Positions 1 to 5,287 are shown, counted from the first letter of the stretch. The stretch is 5,287 bases of DNA from Holophagae bacterium (GCA_030609785.1 JAUWTC010000228.1:1-5287); one strand, 5' to 3'. Translations and numbers: made by a program. The notes: generated by a model not told the origin, from the letters alone.

Positions 1-618
1 ATGGAAGAACCGATCGTTGTACAGGCCGCTGAGGTCGTCCCTTCGGGCCATTTCACCTGCTCTACGCGCATCCAGAAGATTCTCGAGAAAAACGGAGGTG
101 TAGGCCCCGAAGACCTCCAGGATACCGATGTCCTGCGAGGTGTAGGTCCCACTCTTCCGATTGACCAATTCGAGCACCCCACAGACCGTTTGCTCAATCC
201 TGATCGGAACGGCAACGACACCGGTTGTCGTGAAATCCGAGGCCGCGTCGAATCGGTCACAGAAGTGCCGGTCTGCCGGAGGATTAACCATCAAATAGGG
301 CTCTCCGGTCCGATAGACCCGGCCGACGACCCCGTCACTCGAATGGAGCGTACGCCCCAGCACGGTCTCGGCCGACGGACCGAAGGCCGCCAGAAAATAA
401 AGGTCCGGTCCGTCGCCGCCGACGACCCGGTCTCCCGGGCGGTCCATCAAGAAAGAACCGGCCTCCGATGGCACAAAGTCGTTGGCTTTGCTCAGAATCT
501 CGACCAGAAAGGGCCCCAGATCCAGGCGAGGAATGGTCAAAGCCGTGTAACGCTGGCGCTCGAGGTGCGGTTCCAGGGCCTTTTGAACGAGCGTCTTGAC
601 ATCCGGCGGTAGATTCAT
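1..618 (-). CDS. GAF-GGDEF signalling protein, N-terminal part (3' end outside window)
   Basis: The first 206 residues of a protein that continues beyond base 1. Residues about 30-185 read as a GAF sensor domain: a helix with LVEILSKA, core strands ending in TTGVVAVPIRI and CGVLELVNR, and a closing helix with FGAYTSVFLENLLDARR. Directly after it, RRDDLSGLYNDRFF (residues 192-205) matches the conserved start of a GGDEF domain, usually D-x-L-T-G-L-x-N-R. By family, GAF-GGDEF proteins are cytosolic sensors that make, or have lost the ability to make, cyclic di-GMP. The GG(D/E)EF catalytic motif lies outside the window, so activity cannot be judged. There is no signal peptide or membrane segment. 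ATG at 618 was chosen because the domain begins soon after it, but only a weak GGA precedes it. The frame stays open back to batD's stop, with another ATG at 810, but that extension is encoded by repeat DNA. It lies 195 bases downstream of batD on the same strand and is probably not part of the Bat complex. Confidence 0.85.
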   Translation of the reverse strand, partial: MNLPPDVKTLVQKALEPHLERQRYTALTIPRLDLGPFLVEILSKANDFVPSEAGSFLMDRPGDRVVGGDGPDLYFLAAFGPSAETVLGRTLHSSDGVVGRVYRTGEPYLMVNPPADRHFCDRFDAASDFTTTGVVAVPIRIEQTVCGVLELVNRKSGTYTSQDIGILEVFGAYTSVFLENLLDARRAGEMARRDDLSGLYNDRFFH

Positions 619-665
619 CAAATCCAGTGTACTCGGTCCGTGCAGAAAAAAGGCTGGGGCGCTAG

Positions 666-790
666 GCTGGGAAGCTGGGACACGGAACAGGACCGGGTTC
701 CCCACGGCTGGATTCAATCGTAGGGGCGGACCCCCATGTCCGCCCCTACATTCCCAGCATCCCACCGTCCTCGCGTCCCAGCTTTCCAGC
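666..790. repeat. Long inverted repeat enclosing the REP-like palindrome
   Basis: The left arm at 666-681 (GCTGGGAAGCTGGGAC) matches the reverse complement of the right arm at 775-790 in 15 of 16 positions. The arms are built from the 8-base units, so several shifted pairings are also possible. Together with the inner palindrome at 720-749, the minus-strand transcript could fold into a branched structure: a long outer stem with a very stable inner hairpin. The element as a whole resembles a small non-coding composite repeat. No target-site duplication is obvious at its ends. Confidence 0.55.
720..749. repeat. REP-like palindrome (12-bp perfect stem, 6-base loop)
   Basis: Bases 720-731 (GTAGGGGCGGAC) are perfectly complementary to 738-749 (GTCCGCCCCTAC), leaving the loop CCCCAT. 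The stem is very G+C-rich and starts with GTAG, the tetranucleotide found at the foot of many REP elements mobilised by RAYT transposases (REP-associated tyrosine transposases). Position between two genes, immediately after an operon, is typical of REPs. Only one copy is visible in this window, so calling it a member of a dispersed family is inference. It could also serve as a transcript-end stabiliser or part of a terminator for batD. Confidence 0.65.
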
Positions 791-807
791 GTCCGAGCTT
801 TCCGGCT
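752..807. repeat. Degenerate tandem array with an 8-base period (about 7 units)
   Basis: Read on the plus strand in steps of eight from 752, the units are TCCCAGCA, TCCCACCG, TCCTCGCG, TCCCAGCT, TTCCAGCG, TCCGAGCT and TTCCGGCT. The consensus is roughly T-C/T-C-C-A-G-C-N. The units are adjacent with no unique spacers. The array ends within seven bases of the batD stop codon (814-816). Three units of the reverse orientation (type GGCTGGGA) occur at 652-659, 665-672 and 673-680 on the other side of the palindrome. The function is unknown. The divergence between units suggests an old array or one tolerant of change. Confidence 0.6.
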
Positions 808-813
808 CATAGC

Positions 814-2496
814 TTATCTCACCAGAGCACGCAATCGCTTCTCGAGGTCACGGGCGGTTTCACTGTGATCTGCTCGCCCAGGGGCAAAGCGAACGGCCTC
901 GAGAGCCTTGCGAACCGCCTTCATCTCGGCCTCTCTGGCGCCGAATTTCTGGTCCTCAGGCAACCCGACCCACCACTGTTCCATCGCCAACTGCAAGTCG
1001 CGCGCCCTCTCGGCCGGCGTCTGTCCGGCCTTCCGGGCCGGGATCACTCCGCCACGTCGCCGGGTGACCAGCCAGGCCAGGAGTCCTCCACCGAAGACAC
1101 CAACCAGCAGAGCACTCCCGATGACGACCCAGATCGGCACATCAGACGGTTGACCTCGGCCCGACTCGAATTCCGGTTGATCCGCCGGACCTTCGTCCTG
1201 CCCATCGGCAACCCCTGCAGCCGGAACATGCTTGACCGGAGCCGGGGTGGGAATGGGTGCCTCGACCACCAGGGTCAGGGGACCGAGGCTGTGGCGTTCA
1301 TAAGCACCGGAGGCGGGGTTGAACACCGCCAGCTCGACCGGATCGAGGATGAGTTCGCCCGATGTCCGCGGCATCAGGGTCGTGCGCCAGCTCCGAGAGC
1401 CGTGAATACCCGCCCAGTCGATCGTCACCGCGCTTTCCTCTTCCGGCGGATAGGTCTCACAGTCCTCACACGTTGGCCACAGGGTCGGCGCCTGCACCAG
1501 GGGCAGGTTTCCCTTGCCTTCCAGGGTGATCGTGACCACTGCAGAGGCCCCAAAAGGAATGGTGGCGGGGGTGATCTGGGCCGAATACCTGAGGTCTCCC
1601 ACCGCGCCGGAGAAACCGGGAGGCGCCGCCGGCCTCGGCGTGACGACGACGTCCACAGTCCGGGTCGAGCGCTCTACGACCGTGTGGGGCGAGAAAACGC
1701 TCTGACCCCGGAACCCGATTCGGGCCTTGGCCGCCGGTATTTGAAGAGTGCCCGCCTTCAGCGGTATCAGGACAGATCGGGCCAGAATGAAACGATTGAA
1801 GCTCTCCCCGTTGACCTCGACAACCTCGGCTTCGACTCTCTCGGGGTTCTCCAGCCGCTGGACCCACCACCCGGGATACTCCGGTACGTCAACCCACTCA
1901 AAGCCGTCAACGCCTCCACCGGTCGTGTCCAGGACGACGGCCGCCACCAGGGGCCGTCCATCGGCGACCTTCGATCGAGACAGGATGTGCCGCATTTCGA
2001 CCTTCGCTTGGCGAACGGGGCGTCGGGGATTTCCGAAGAACTCGGCAAAGGGATCGACCCCACCGAACGGCCCAGGGCGTCTGGCACGTCGCTGCTGGTG
2101 CACCGACCCAGGCACGATCTCCGCCGTCACCGCCCCACCCGCAAGTTCGCGGGCGCCCAGCCTGACGGTGATCGGGCCAACCACTGCGGAACCCACTCCA
2201 AGGGGTCGCAGAATCCAGCTGAGACTCAAGGCTGACGTCGATCGCCCGTTGACCCAGCTGAATTGTGTCTCGGTTGACGGCCCCTGAACGACCTCGAAAT
2301 TGACCAATTGGCCGAGATCGGGCGCCGGGCGGTCGTTCCCCGGTTCGATGACCTGCACGGTCAGCCGAGTCAGATCTTCGACACCGAGGCGCTGGGGCTC
2401 CAGACTCACCCGAAGCGAAGGCTCCTCTGCAGCCAGGGCCGTTGCACCGACTCCCAGACAAACCAGGAATGCCGCGGCCCTGGCTGCATACCTCAC
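814..2496 (-). CDS. batD: BatD family protein (Bat operon, exported, membrane-anchored)
   Basis: A 560-residue BatD-type protein. Residues 1-23 form a signal peptide (hydrophobic core AAAFLVCLGVGATALAA, probable cut before EEPS). The exported part shows typical BatD blocks: a first beta-sandwich with FSWVNGRSTSALSLSWILRP, followed by LGVGSAVVGPITVRLG (residues 79-114), a Gly/Phe/Pro-rich linker around 141-160 (DPFAEFFG), and a later domain with FSGAVGDLRYSAQITP and TLEGKGNLPLVQAPTLWP (295-341). A CEDC pair sits at 343-346. One membrane helix follows at about 455-477, then RRRGG and a cytosolic helical tail of about 80 residues. The GTG start at 2496 is supported by GGAG at 2505-2508 and by a 4-base GTGA overlap with the end of batB-batC; the nearby ATG at 2489 is out of frame. 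BatD is established as part of Bat operons but its biochemical role is not settled. It probably contacts the VWA proteins and the TPR part at the outer face of the membrane. Confidence 0.9.
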   Translation of the reverse strand: MRYAARAAAFLVCLGVGATALAAEEPSLRVSLEPQRLGVEDLTRLTVQVIEPGNDRPAPDLGQLVNFEVVQGPSTETQFSWVNGRSTSALSLSWILRPLGVGSAVVGPITVRLGARELAGGAVTAEIVPGSVHQQRRARRPGPFGGVDPFAEFFGNPRRPVRQAKVEMRHILSRSKVADGRPLVAAVVLDTTGGGVDGFEWVDVPEYPGWWVQRLENPERVEAEVVEVNGESFNRFILARSVLIPLKAGTLQIPAAKARIGFRGQSVFSPHTVVERSTRTVDVVVTPRPAAPPGFSGAVGDLRYSAQITPATIPFGASAVVTITLEGKGNLPLVQAPTLWPTCEDCETYPPEEESAVTIDWAGIHGSRSWRTTLMPRTSGELILDPVELAVFNPASGAYERHSLGPLTLVVEAPIPTPAPVKHVPAAGVADGQDEGPADQPEFESGRGQPSDVPIWVVIGSALLVGVFGGGLLAWLVTRRRGGVIPARKAGQTPAERARDLQLAMEQWWVGLPEDQKFGAREAEMKAVRKALEAVRFAPGRADHSETARDLEKRLRALVR

Positions 2497-2508
2497 CAGT
2501 CCTTCTCC
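2493..2508 (-). promoter_or_regulatory. batD ribosome binding site inside batB-batC and GTGA overlap
   Basis: On the minus strand GGAGAAGGA (2508-2500) precedes the GTG start of batD. The GGAG core lies eight bases from the start codon. The stop codon TGA of batB-batC (2495-2493) shares bases with this GTG, giving a 4-base overlap. This arrangement decides the batD start and points to translational coupling. Confidence 0.7.
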
Positions 2509-4259
2509 ACATTCCCACTCTGGGGCACCGGCGTCTGCATGGCCTCGCGGGCTTCGGCCTCGGCCCGATCCAACGCGTCGAAGAGACCACCGCTGGGATC
2601 AGGGGTCGGGGTCGGCTGCGGGCCCTGTTCGCCCGAAGGATTGGGTGTCGGCGTCGGCTGCTGTTGATCCTCATCCCCTTCCTGTTGCTCTTGCTCTTCT
2701 TGCTCTTCCTCGTCTTCCTGATCTTCGTTTTGTTCCTGGTTCTCCTGCTCCTGCTGTTCCTGCTGCATCTTGAGGGCCAACTCGAAGTTCCGTTTGACCT
2801 CCGGGTTGTCGCCGTCGGCCAACAGCGCACGACGCAAAAACTCGACGGCCACCTCTGCCTGCTCGCCGGTCAGGGCCGTGGTCCCGGCGTTGTAAGACGA
2901 TCCCGCCACACCGCCGTCTTCCGCTTGAGCCAACAACGCGATCGCCGGTTCCGCCGCTCCCTGGGCGGCCAGCGCCGTTCCAAGATCGTAGACCCGCTCC
3001 GGGTTCTCAGGGTCCAGCTGGGCAGCCCCACCGAAACGCTCGACCGCTCCCTCGGGGTTACCGGCCTCCCATTGGCCCAGGCCCGCCCGTGCCAGCCGCC
3101 GACTGCCGCCGGGAATCCACCGTTGCCACCAGGCGACCGGCTCCGACTCCCGAGCCTGCCCGGCTGACTCGCCCTGCGCAGGAGTATGGGCGCCGGGGGC
3201 CGGTGGAGGACTCTGCTGTGCCTCAGCCGGAGCGACACCGAGCGCAAGGAGAACGAGGACAGCAGCAGCCCGCCTCCGCCAGGGTGACAGCAGAAAACTG
3301 CCGATCACCATCAGGGCCGCCGCGATCAGGAACACGGGGAACCTCTCGATCTTCCGAGGTTTCTGCTCGGTCTGAACTTCACGGGTCCTCAGGCCTTCGA
3401 CGGCGGCGATCAGCTCCTTCTCGGTTTGGGCGCCATCGGCCACCAGGACCTCACCACCGACCTTCTCGGCCATCTTTTCGAAGGTAGCCGTTTCGGCCCG
3501 GGTTACCACCGGTTGGCCCTCCTTGTTCTTCTTGTAGTGCACGGCGCCCGAAGCATCGAGGGCCGGAATTGGGCCACCTCGTTCGGTCCCGACAACGACG
3601 CCGAGCAACCCGGCCCCGACCTCCTCGAGGACCGAAGCCGCCGCATCGACTCGGCCCTGGAGGTTTTCGCCGTCGCTGAAGAGGACGACCACACGTCCTT
3701 CCCCTTCAGGGGGCAACAGGCGAACCGCCGCTTCGACCGCTGCCTCGAGGTTGGAACCCGGCCTGCCGACCATGCCCGGGCGGACACCATCCAGGAAGGA
3801 CGCCACGGCCTCGAGGTCGGTCGTCAAAGGGATCAGCGAATAGGCCTCACCGGCAAAGACCACCACCCCGATCCGATTGCCCCCGAGGCCCGGCAGAGCC
3901 CGGCGAATGATCTCAAGGGAACGACCCAAACGGTTGGGCTTTACGTCAGGACACTGCATGGAGTCGGACACATCCAGAGCCAGGACCAGGTCTCTGGTCC
4001 TGATGGAGACCTCGTCCGGCATGGCCCCCCATTGTGGTCGGGCCAGGGCCAGAACGATCAAGGCGGCCGCGGCACACCACAACACCATCCGCCACACACC
4101 GGTTGCCGGTGCGCCTCCGATCAGACGATCCCACACCGCCGGTGACGCCAGCGTCCGTTGATTCGCCAGGCGGCTGCGGTGCCGCACAAGAACCAGAGAG
4201 ACAATGGCGGCGACCGCAAAGAGCAACCACAACCGTTCGGGTTGGGCGAAGATCACCAT
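2493..4259 (-). CDS. batB: BatB-BatC fusion: membrane VWA domain with TPR and acidic C-terminus
   Basis: A 588-residue protein joining two Bat proteins. The BatB half has membrane helices at about 8-25 and 57-73, the Bat signature LALARPQWG (70-78), and a VWA domain with MIDAS residues D96-x-S98-x-S100 (LDVSDSM), a Ser at 169 where Thr is usual, and FSDGEN with D196. KPNRLG after the first motif is typical of BatB. A helix at 308-325 ends this half. RRR and a second hydrophobic stretch ending APAEAQQ (328-349) then look like the signal peptide of a separate BatC. Residues about 386-495 form TPR-like helix pairs (WEAGNPEGAVERF, YDLGTALAAQG, YNAGTTALTG). Residues 499-534 are almost only Q, E, D and N, followed by two copies of PTPTP(N/D)PSG and a C-terminus ending NVEKDW, a BatC-like end. 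ATG at 4259 was chosen over the in-frame ATG at 4328 because GGGGAGGA stands just before it and the hydrophobic N-terminus starts there. It overlaps batA by 7 bases and batD by 4. The frame is unbroken through the junction, so the fusion looks real. Confidence 0.9.
   Translation of the reverse strand: MVIFAQPERLWLLFAVAAIVSLVLVRHRSRLANQRTLASPAVWDRLIGGAPATGVWRMVLWCAAAALIVLALARPQWGAMPDEVSIRTRDLVLALDVSDSMQCPDVKPNRLGRSLEIIRRALPGLGGNRIGVVVFAGEAYSLIPLTTDLEAVASFLDGVRPGMVGRPGSNLEAAVEAAVRLLPPEGEGRVVVLFSDGENLQGRVDAAASVLEEVGAGLLGVVVGTERGGPIPALDASGAVHYKKNKEGQPVVTRAETATFEKMAEKVGGEVLVADGAQTEKELIAAVEGLRTREVQTEQKPRKIERFPVFLIAAALMVIGSFLLSPWRRRAAAVLVLLALGVAPAEAQQSPPPAPGAHTPAQGESAGQARESEPVAWWQRWIPGGSRRLARAGLGQWEAGNPEGAVERFGGAAQLDPENPERVYDLGTALAAQGAAEPAIALLAQAEDGGVAGSSYNAGTTALTGEQAEVAVEFLRRALLADGDNPEVKRNFELALKMQQEQQEQENQEQNEDQEDEEEQEEQEQQEGDEDQQQPTPTPNPSGEQGPQPTPTPDPSGGLFDALDRAEAEAREAMQTPVPQSGNVEKDW
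2589..2657 (-). repeat. Pro-Thr repeat within batB-batC (two copies of PTPTPxPSG)
   Basis: Residues 535-543 and 549-557 of the fusion protein are PTPTPNPSG and PTPTPDPSG, separated by EQGPQ. At DNA level this is an imperfect direct repeat. Pro-Thr segments of this kind are usually extended, flexible linkers in exported proteins. Here it separates the acidic tract from the short conserved C-terminal helix (LFDALDRAEAEAREAM). Confidence 0.8.
2658..2765 (-). other. Low-complexity Gln/Glu/Asp/Asn tract in batB-batC
   Basis: Thirty-six consecutive residues (499-534) consist only of Q, E, D, N and one G, with a run of strongly acidic residues in the middle (EDEEEQEEQEQQE). The coding strand is therefore purine-rich and the plus strand is a CT-rich tract of about 100 bases. 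Acidic low-complexity tails after the TPR region are common in BatC proteins. Expected properties are disorder or a single charged helix, able to bind cations or basic partners; that is inference. Confidence 0.85.
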
Positions 4260-4271
4260 GGAGTCCTCCCC
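4253..4271 (-). promoter_or_regulatory. batB-batC ribosome binding site and 7-base overlap with batA
   Basis: GGGGAGGA (4271-4264, minus strand) lies four bases before the ATG at 4259, inside the end of batA. The start region reads ATGGTGA, where the last three bases (4255-4253) are the stop codon of batA. This strong site fixes the start of batB-batC and rejects the in-frame ATG 69 bases upstream. Confidence 0.75.
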
Positions 4272-5260
4272 GCGAGGCTCTCCACGCCGGCCGCCACCAG
4301 CAACACCAGGAAAGCGGCCATCGCCCACGGTTCGAACCGCTCTCGATACCGCTCCAGCCGGGTCGAGGTGAACTCAGTCGTTTCCAGGGCATCGATCTCG
4401 GCAAAGACCTCTTTCAGGGCCTTGGCATCCCGTGCGTGGAAGGAACTGCCTCCGGTTCGACGCGCAATTTCCGCGAGCAGTTCGGGGTTGGTCTCGACCA
4501 CAACATGCTGAATTCGCTCCATCACTCGCCCGGTCCGCGGATCTCTGACCCGGACCGGCAGCGGCACCTCGCCGCCCCGGCCGACGAGAACCGTGTGGAC
4601 GGCGATCCCCTCCTCGACAGCCAGATCGCTCGCGGTCAGTGGGTCCAGTTGTCCTGCGTTGTTGGACCCGTCGGTCACCAAAACAACGACCTTCGACTCG
4701 GCCTCCGATGATCGCAATCGGCTGACCGCCGTGCCCAGGCCCATTCCGATCGCCGTCCCGTCGGGCAAAACGCCCATCTCGACATCCTCGAGCATTCGGC
4801 CGGCCACCTCGTGATCCAGCGTCAAGGGACACAGGGTCACGGCAGCCCCCGCAAACACCACCAGGGAGATCCGGTCGTGAGGCCGTCCCTCGAGAAACCC
4901 TCCGATGACCTCCTTGGCCACCCCGAGACGGTCCGTCGGCTTGAAATCAAGCGCCGCCATCGACCCGGATACGTCCAAAACAACGGCCAGGTCCACGCCC
5001 TCGGCCGTTTCGATGCTCCGGGACAAGACCTCTTGCGGTCGAGCCAGACCGACGGCCAGGGGCACGATGGCTGCTGCCGCCACCAGCCCGGCGACAGTCG
5101 TCGCCATCGCTGCCCATACAAATCGTCGCCCCCTGCCAGTGCGTGCACGATCAACGATGGGGAACGGATATCGCAGCCATCGCCGACGCATGATCCACAC
5201 GCCGGCGAAGATCACGGCCGCCACCGCAAGGAACAACCATTCCGGTGAGGCAATGCGCAT
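4253..5260 (-). CDS. batA: BatA family protein: membrane-anchored VWA domain protein
   Basis: A 335-residue BatA protein. Membrane helices are at about 7-24 (WLFLAVAAVIFAGVWIM) and 48-72, followed by the Bat signature LARPQ (72-76). The VWA domain has a complete MIDAS metal site: D96-x-S98-x-S100 in LDVSGSM, T169 in PDGTAIG, and D197 in VTDGSNN. FKPTDRLG and CPLTLD also fit BatA. Near the end, ELLAEIARRTGG then DALETTEF is the usual BatA close of the domain, and a third membrane helix spans about 312-330. By family, the VWA domain is a metal-dependent protein-binding module, and BatA acts with BatB, BatC, BatD and a MoxR ATPase in envelope or stress physiology, first described for aerotolerance in Bacteroides. 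The ATG at 5260 is preferred to the GTG one codon earlier because GGGGGAG lies five bases before the ATG but only two before the GTG. Its first base is shared with the upstream gene's stop. Length is normal for BatA. Confidence 0.93.
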   Translation of the reverse strand: MRIASPEWLFLAVAAVIFAGVWIMRRRWLRYPFPIVDRARTGRGRRFVWAAMATTVAGLVAAAAIVPLAVGLARPQEVLSRSIETAEGVDLAVVLDVSGSMAALDFKPTDRLGVAKEVIGGFLEGRPHDRISLVVFAGAAVTLCPLTLDHEVAGRMLEDVEMGVLPDGTAIGMGLGTAVSRLRSSEAESKVVVLVTDGSNNAGQLDPLTASDLAVEEGIAVHTVLVGRGGEVPLPVRVRDPRTGRVMERIQHVVVETNPELLAEIARRTGGSSFHARDAKALKEVFAEIDALETTEFTSTRLERYRERFEPWAMAAFLVLLVAAGVESLAGRTPW

Positions 5261-5274
5261 CACTGCTCCCCCTC
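5258..5274 (-). promoter_or_regulatory. batA ribosome binding site and TGATG junction
   Basis: GAGGGGGAG (5274-5266, minus strand) stands five bases before the batA ATG at 5260-5258. The TGA of the upstream frame (5262-5260) and this ATG share one base, forming TGATG, a classic stop-start coupling arrangement. Confidence 0.65.
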
Positions 5275-5287
5275 GTTACCGATGTCA
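5260..5287 (-). CDS. 3' tail of the gene upstream of batA (last eight codons)
   Basis: One minus-strand frame reads D-I-G-N-E-G-E-Q and then TGA, with the stop overlapping the batA ATG by one base. Too little is visible to identify the product. In many Bat operons the gene before batA encodes a DUF4381-type membrane protein or a DUF58 protein, preceded by moxR, so one of these is the best guess by position only. The call as a real coding end rests on the tight TGATG junction and the lack of any promoter space before batA. Confidence 0.45.

Larger units (their letters stand above)
646..790 (-). terminator. Possible transcription end of the bat operon (weak)
   Basis: In the minus-strand transcript leaving batD, the long inverted repeat (775-790 pairing with 666-681) is followed 14 bases later by six T (bases 651-646). 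A stem followed by a T run is terminator-like, but the gap between stem and T run is too long and the loop too large for a standard intrinsic terminator. The inner hairpin at 720-749 has no T run directly after it. A terminator or a barrier to 3' exonuclease is plausible but not shown. Confidence 0.25.
619..813. other. Intergenic region between batD and the GAF-GGDEF gene, filled with repeats
   Basis: This is the only real gap between genes in the window (195 bases). It holds no convincing gene on either strand. About half of it is repetitive: a 12-bp perfect palindrome, a degenerate array of 8-base units next to batD, and a related inverted copy of those units on the other side. A run of six A (six T in the transcribed minus strand) lies at 646-651. 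I see no clear -35/-10 promoter for the GAF-GGDEF gene, so whether that gene has its own promoter here or depends on read-through from the bat operon is open. Confidence 0.7.

Noticed and set aside
1..612. A 203-codon open frame on the plus strand
   Set aside because: It is antisense to the GAF-GGDEF gene. Only the minus-strand product shows recognisable GAF and GGDEF motifs.
752..807. Possible CRISPR array
   Set aside because: The units are 8 bases long, adjacent and without spacers, so this is a simple degenerate tandem repeat.
619..810. N-terminal extension of the GAF-GGDEF protein from an ATG at 810
   Set aside because: The extra 64 residues would be encoded by the palindrome and 8-base repeats and look like no protein domain, although the frame is open. 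Kept only as a finding.
736..2235. A 499-codon open frame on the plus strand
   Set aside because: It lies opposite batD, which has clear family motifs, a signal peptide and a membrane helix. The plus-strand product has no recognisable domain and is rich in Arg, Pro and Gly as expected for an antisense frame of GC-rich coding DNA.
1907..2830. A 307-codon minus-strand frame with a Lys/Arg/Ser-rich segment
   Set aside because: It is an out-of-frame reading across the end of batB-batC and the start of batD; the basic run is the shifted reading of the acidic tract.
2442..3167. Plus-strand frame with a long Leu/Phe-rich stretch resembling a membrane protein
   Set aside because: The hydrophobic run is only the complement of the Gln/Glu tract codons of batB-batC.
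4257..4328. Longer batB-batC starting at the ATG at 4328
   Set aside because: The extra 23 residues are Gly/Arg-rich, encoded inside batA, and have no family match. The strong ribosome binding site sits before the ATG at 4259.
814..5287. Possible novel multi-gene system
   Set aside because: The gene order and motifs fit a known Bat operon. The unusual points are the fusion and the downstream repeat, not a new system.

Overview
The window is a high-GC bacterial segment with every credible gene on the minus strand, so transcription runs from base 5287 towards base 1. Most of it is a compact Bat (Bacteroides aerotolerance-type) operon: the 3' tail of an upstream gene, batA, a batB-batC fusion, and batD. 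These are joined by very short overlaps (TGATG, ATGGTGA, GTGA), as expected for translationally coupled genes of one membrane complex. The organism cannot be named from this sequence. High GC, a complete Bat operon and a GAF-GGDEF gene behind it would suit an environmental Gram-negative such as an Acidobacteriota or deltaproteobacterial-type lineage, but that is only inference.

Layout, in transcription order. 5287-5260: last eight codons of an unknown gene, by position probably another Bat-operon member. 5260-4253: batA, a membrane-anchored von Willebrand factor A (VWA) protein with an intact MIDAS metal site. 4259-2493: batB fused in frame to batC, giving a second membrane VWA domain, then a signal-sequence-like hydrophobic segment, TPR-like helices, a 36-residue Gln/Glu/Asp/Asn tract, a Pro-Thr repeat and the BatC-style C-terminus ending in KDW. 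2496-814: batD, an exported multi-domain protein with one C-terminal membrane segment and a cytosolic tail. 813-619: a 195-base gap holding a composite repeat made of a 12-bp REP-like palindrome, a degenerate 8-base-period array and long inverted arms. 618-1: the N-terminal part of a GAF-GGDEF protein whose GGDEF domain is cut by the window edge.

How the genes fit together: in the established model Bat proteins work with a MoxR-type AAA+ ATPase (not in this window) in envelope or stress-related functions. BatA and BatB would place VWA domains at the membrane, the BatC part would supply an exported TPR scaffold with an acidic tail, and BatD would be the large exported partner. The GAF-GGDEF gene downstream is probably a separate cyclic-di-GMP-type signalling gene.

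I did not find a clearly undescribed system. The parts most worth a second look are the composite repeat between batD and the GAF-GGDEF gene, and the BatB-BatC fusion that keeps an internal segment looking like the signal peptide of a formerly separate BatC.
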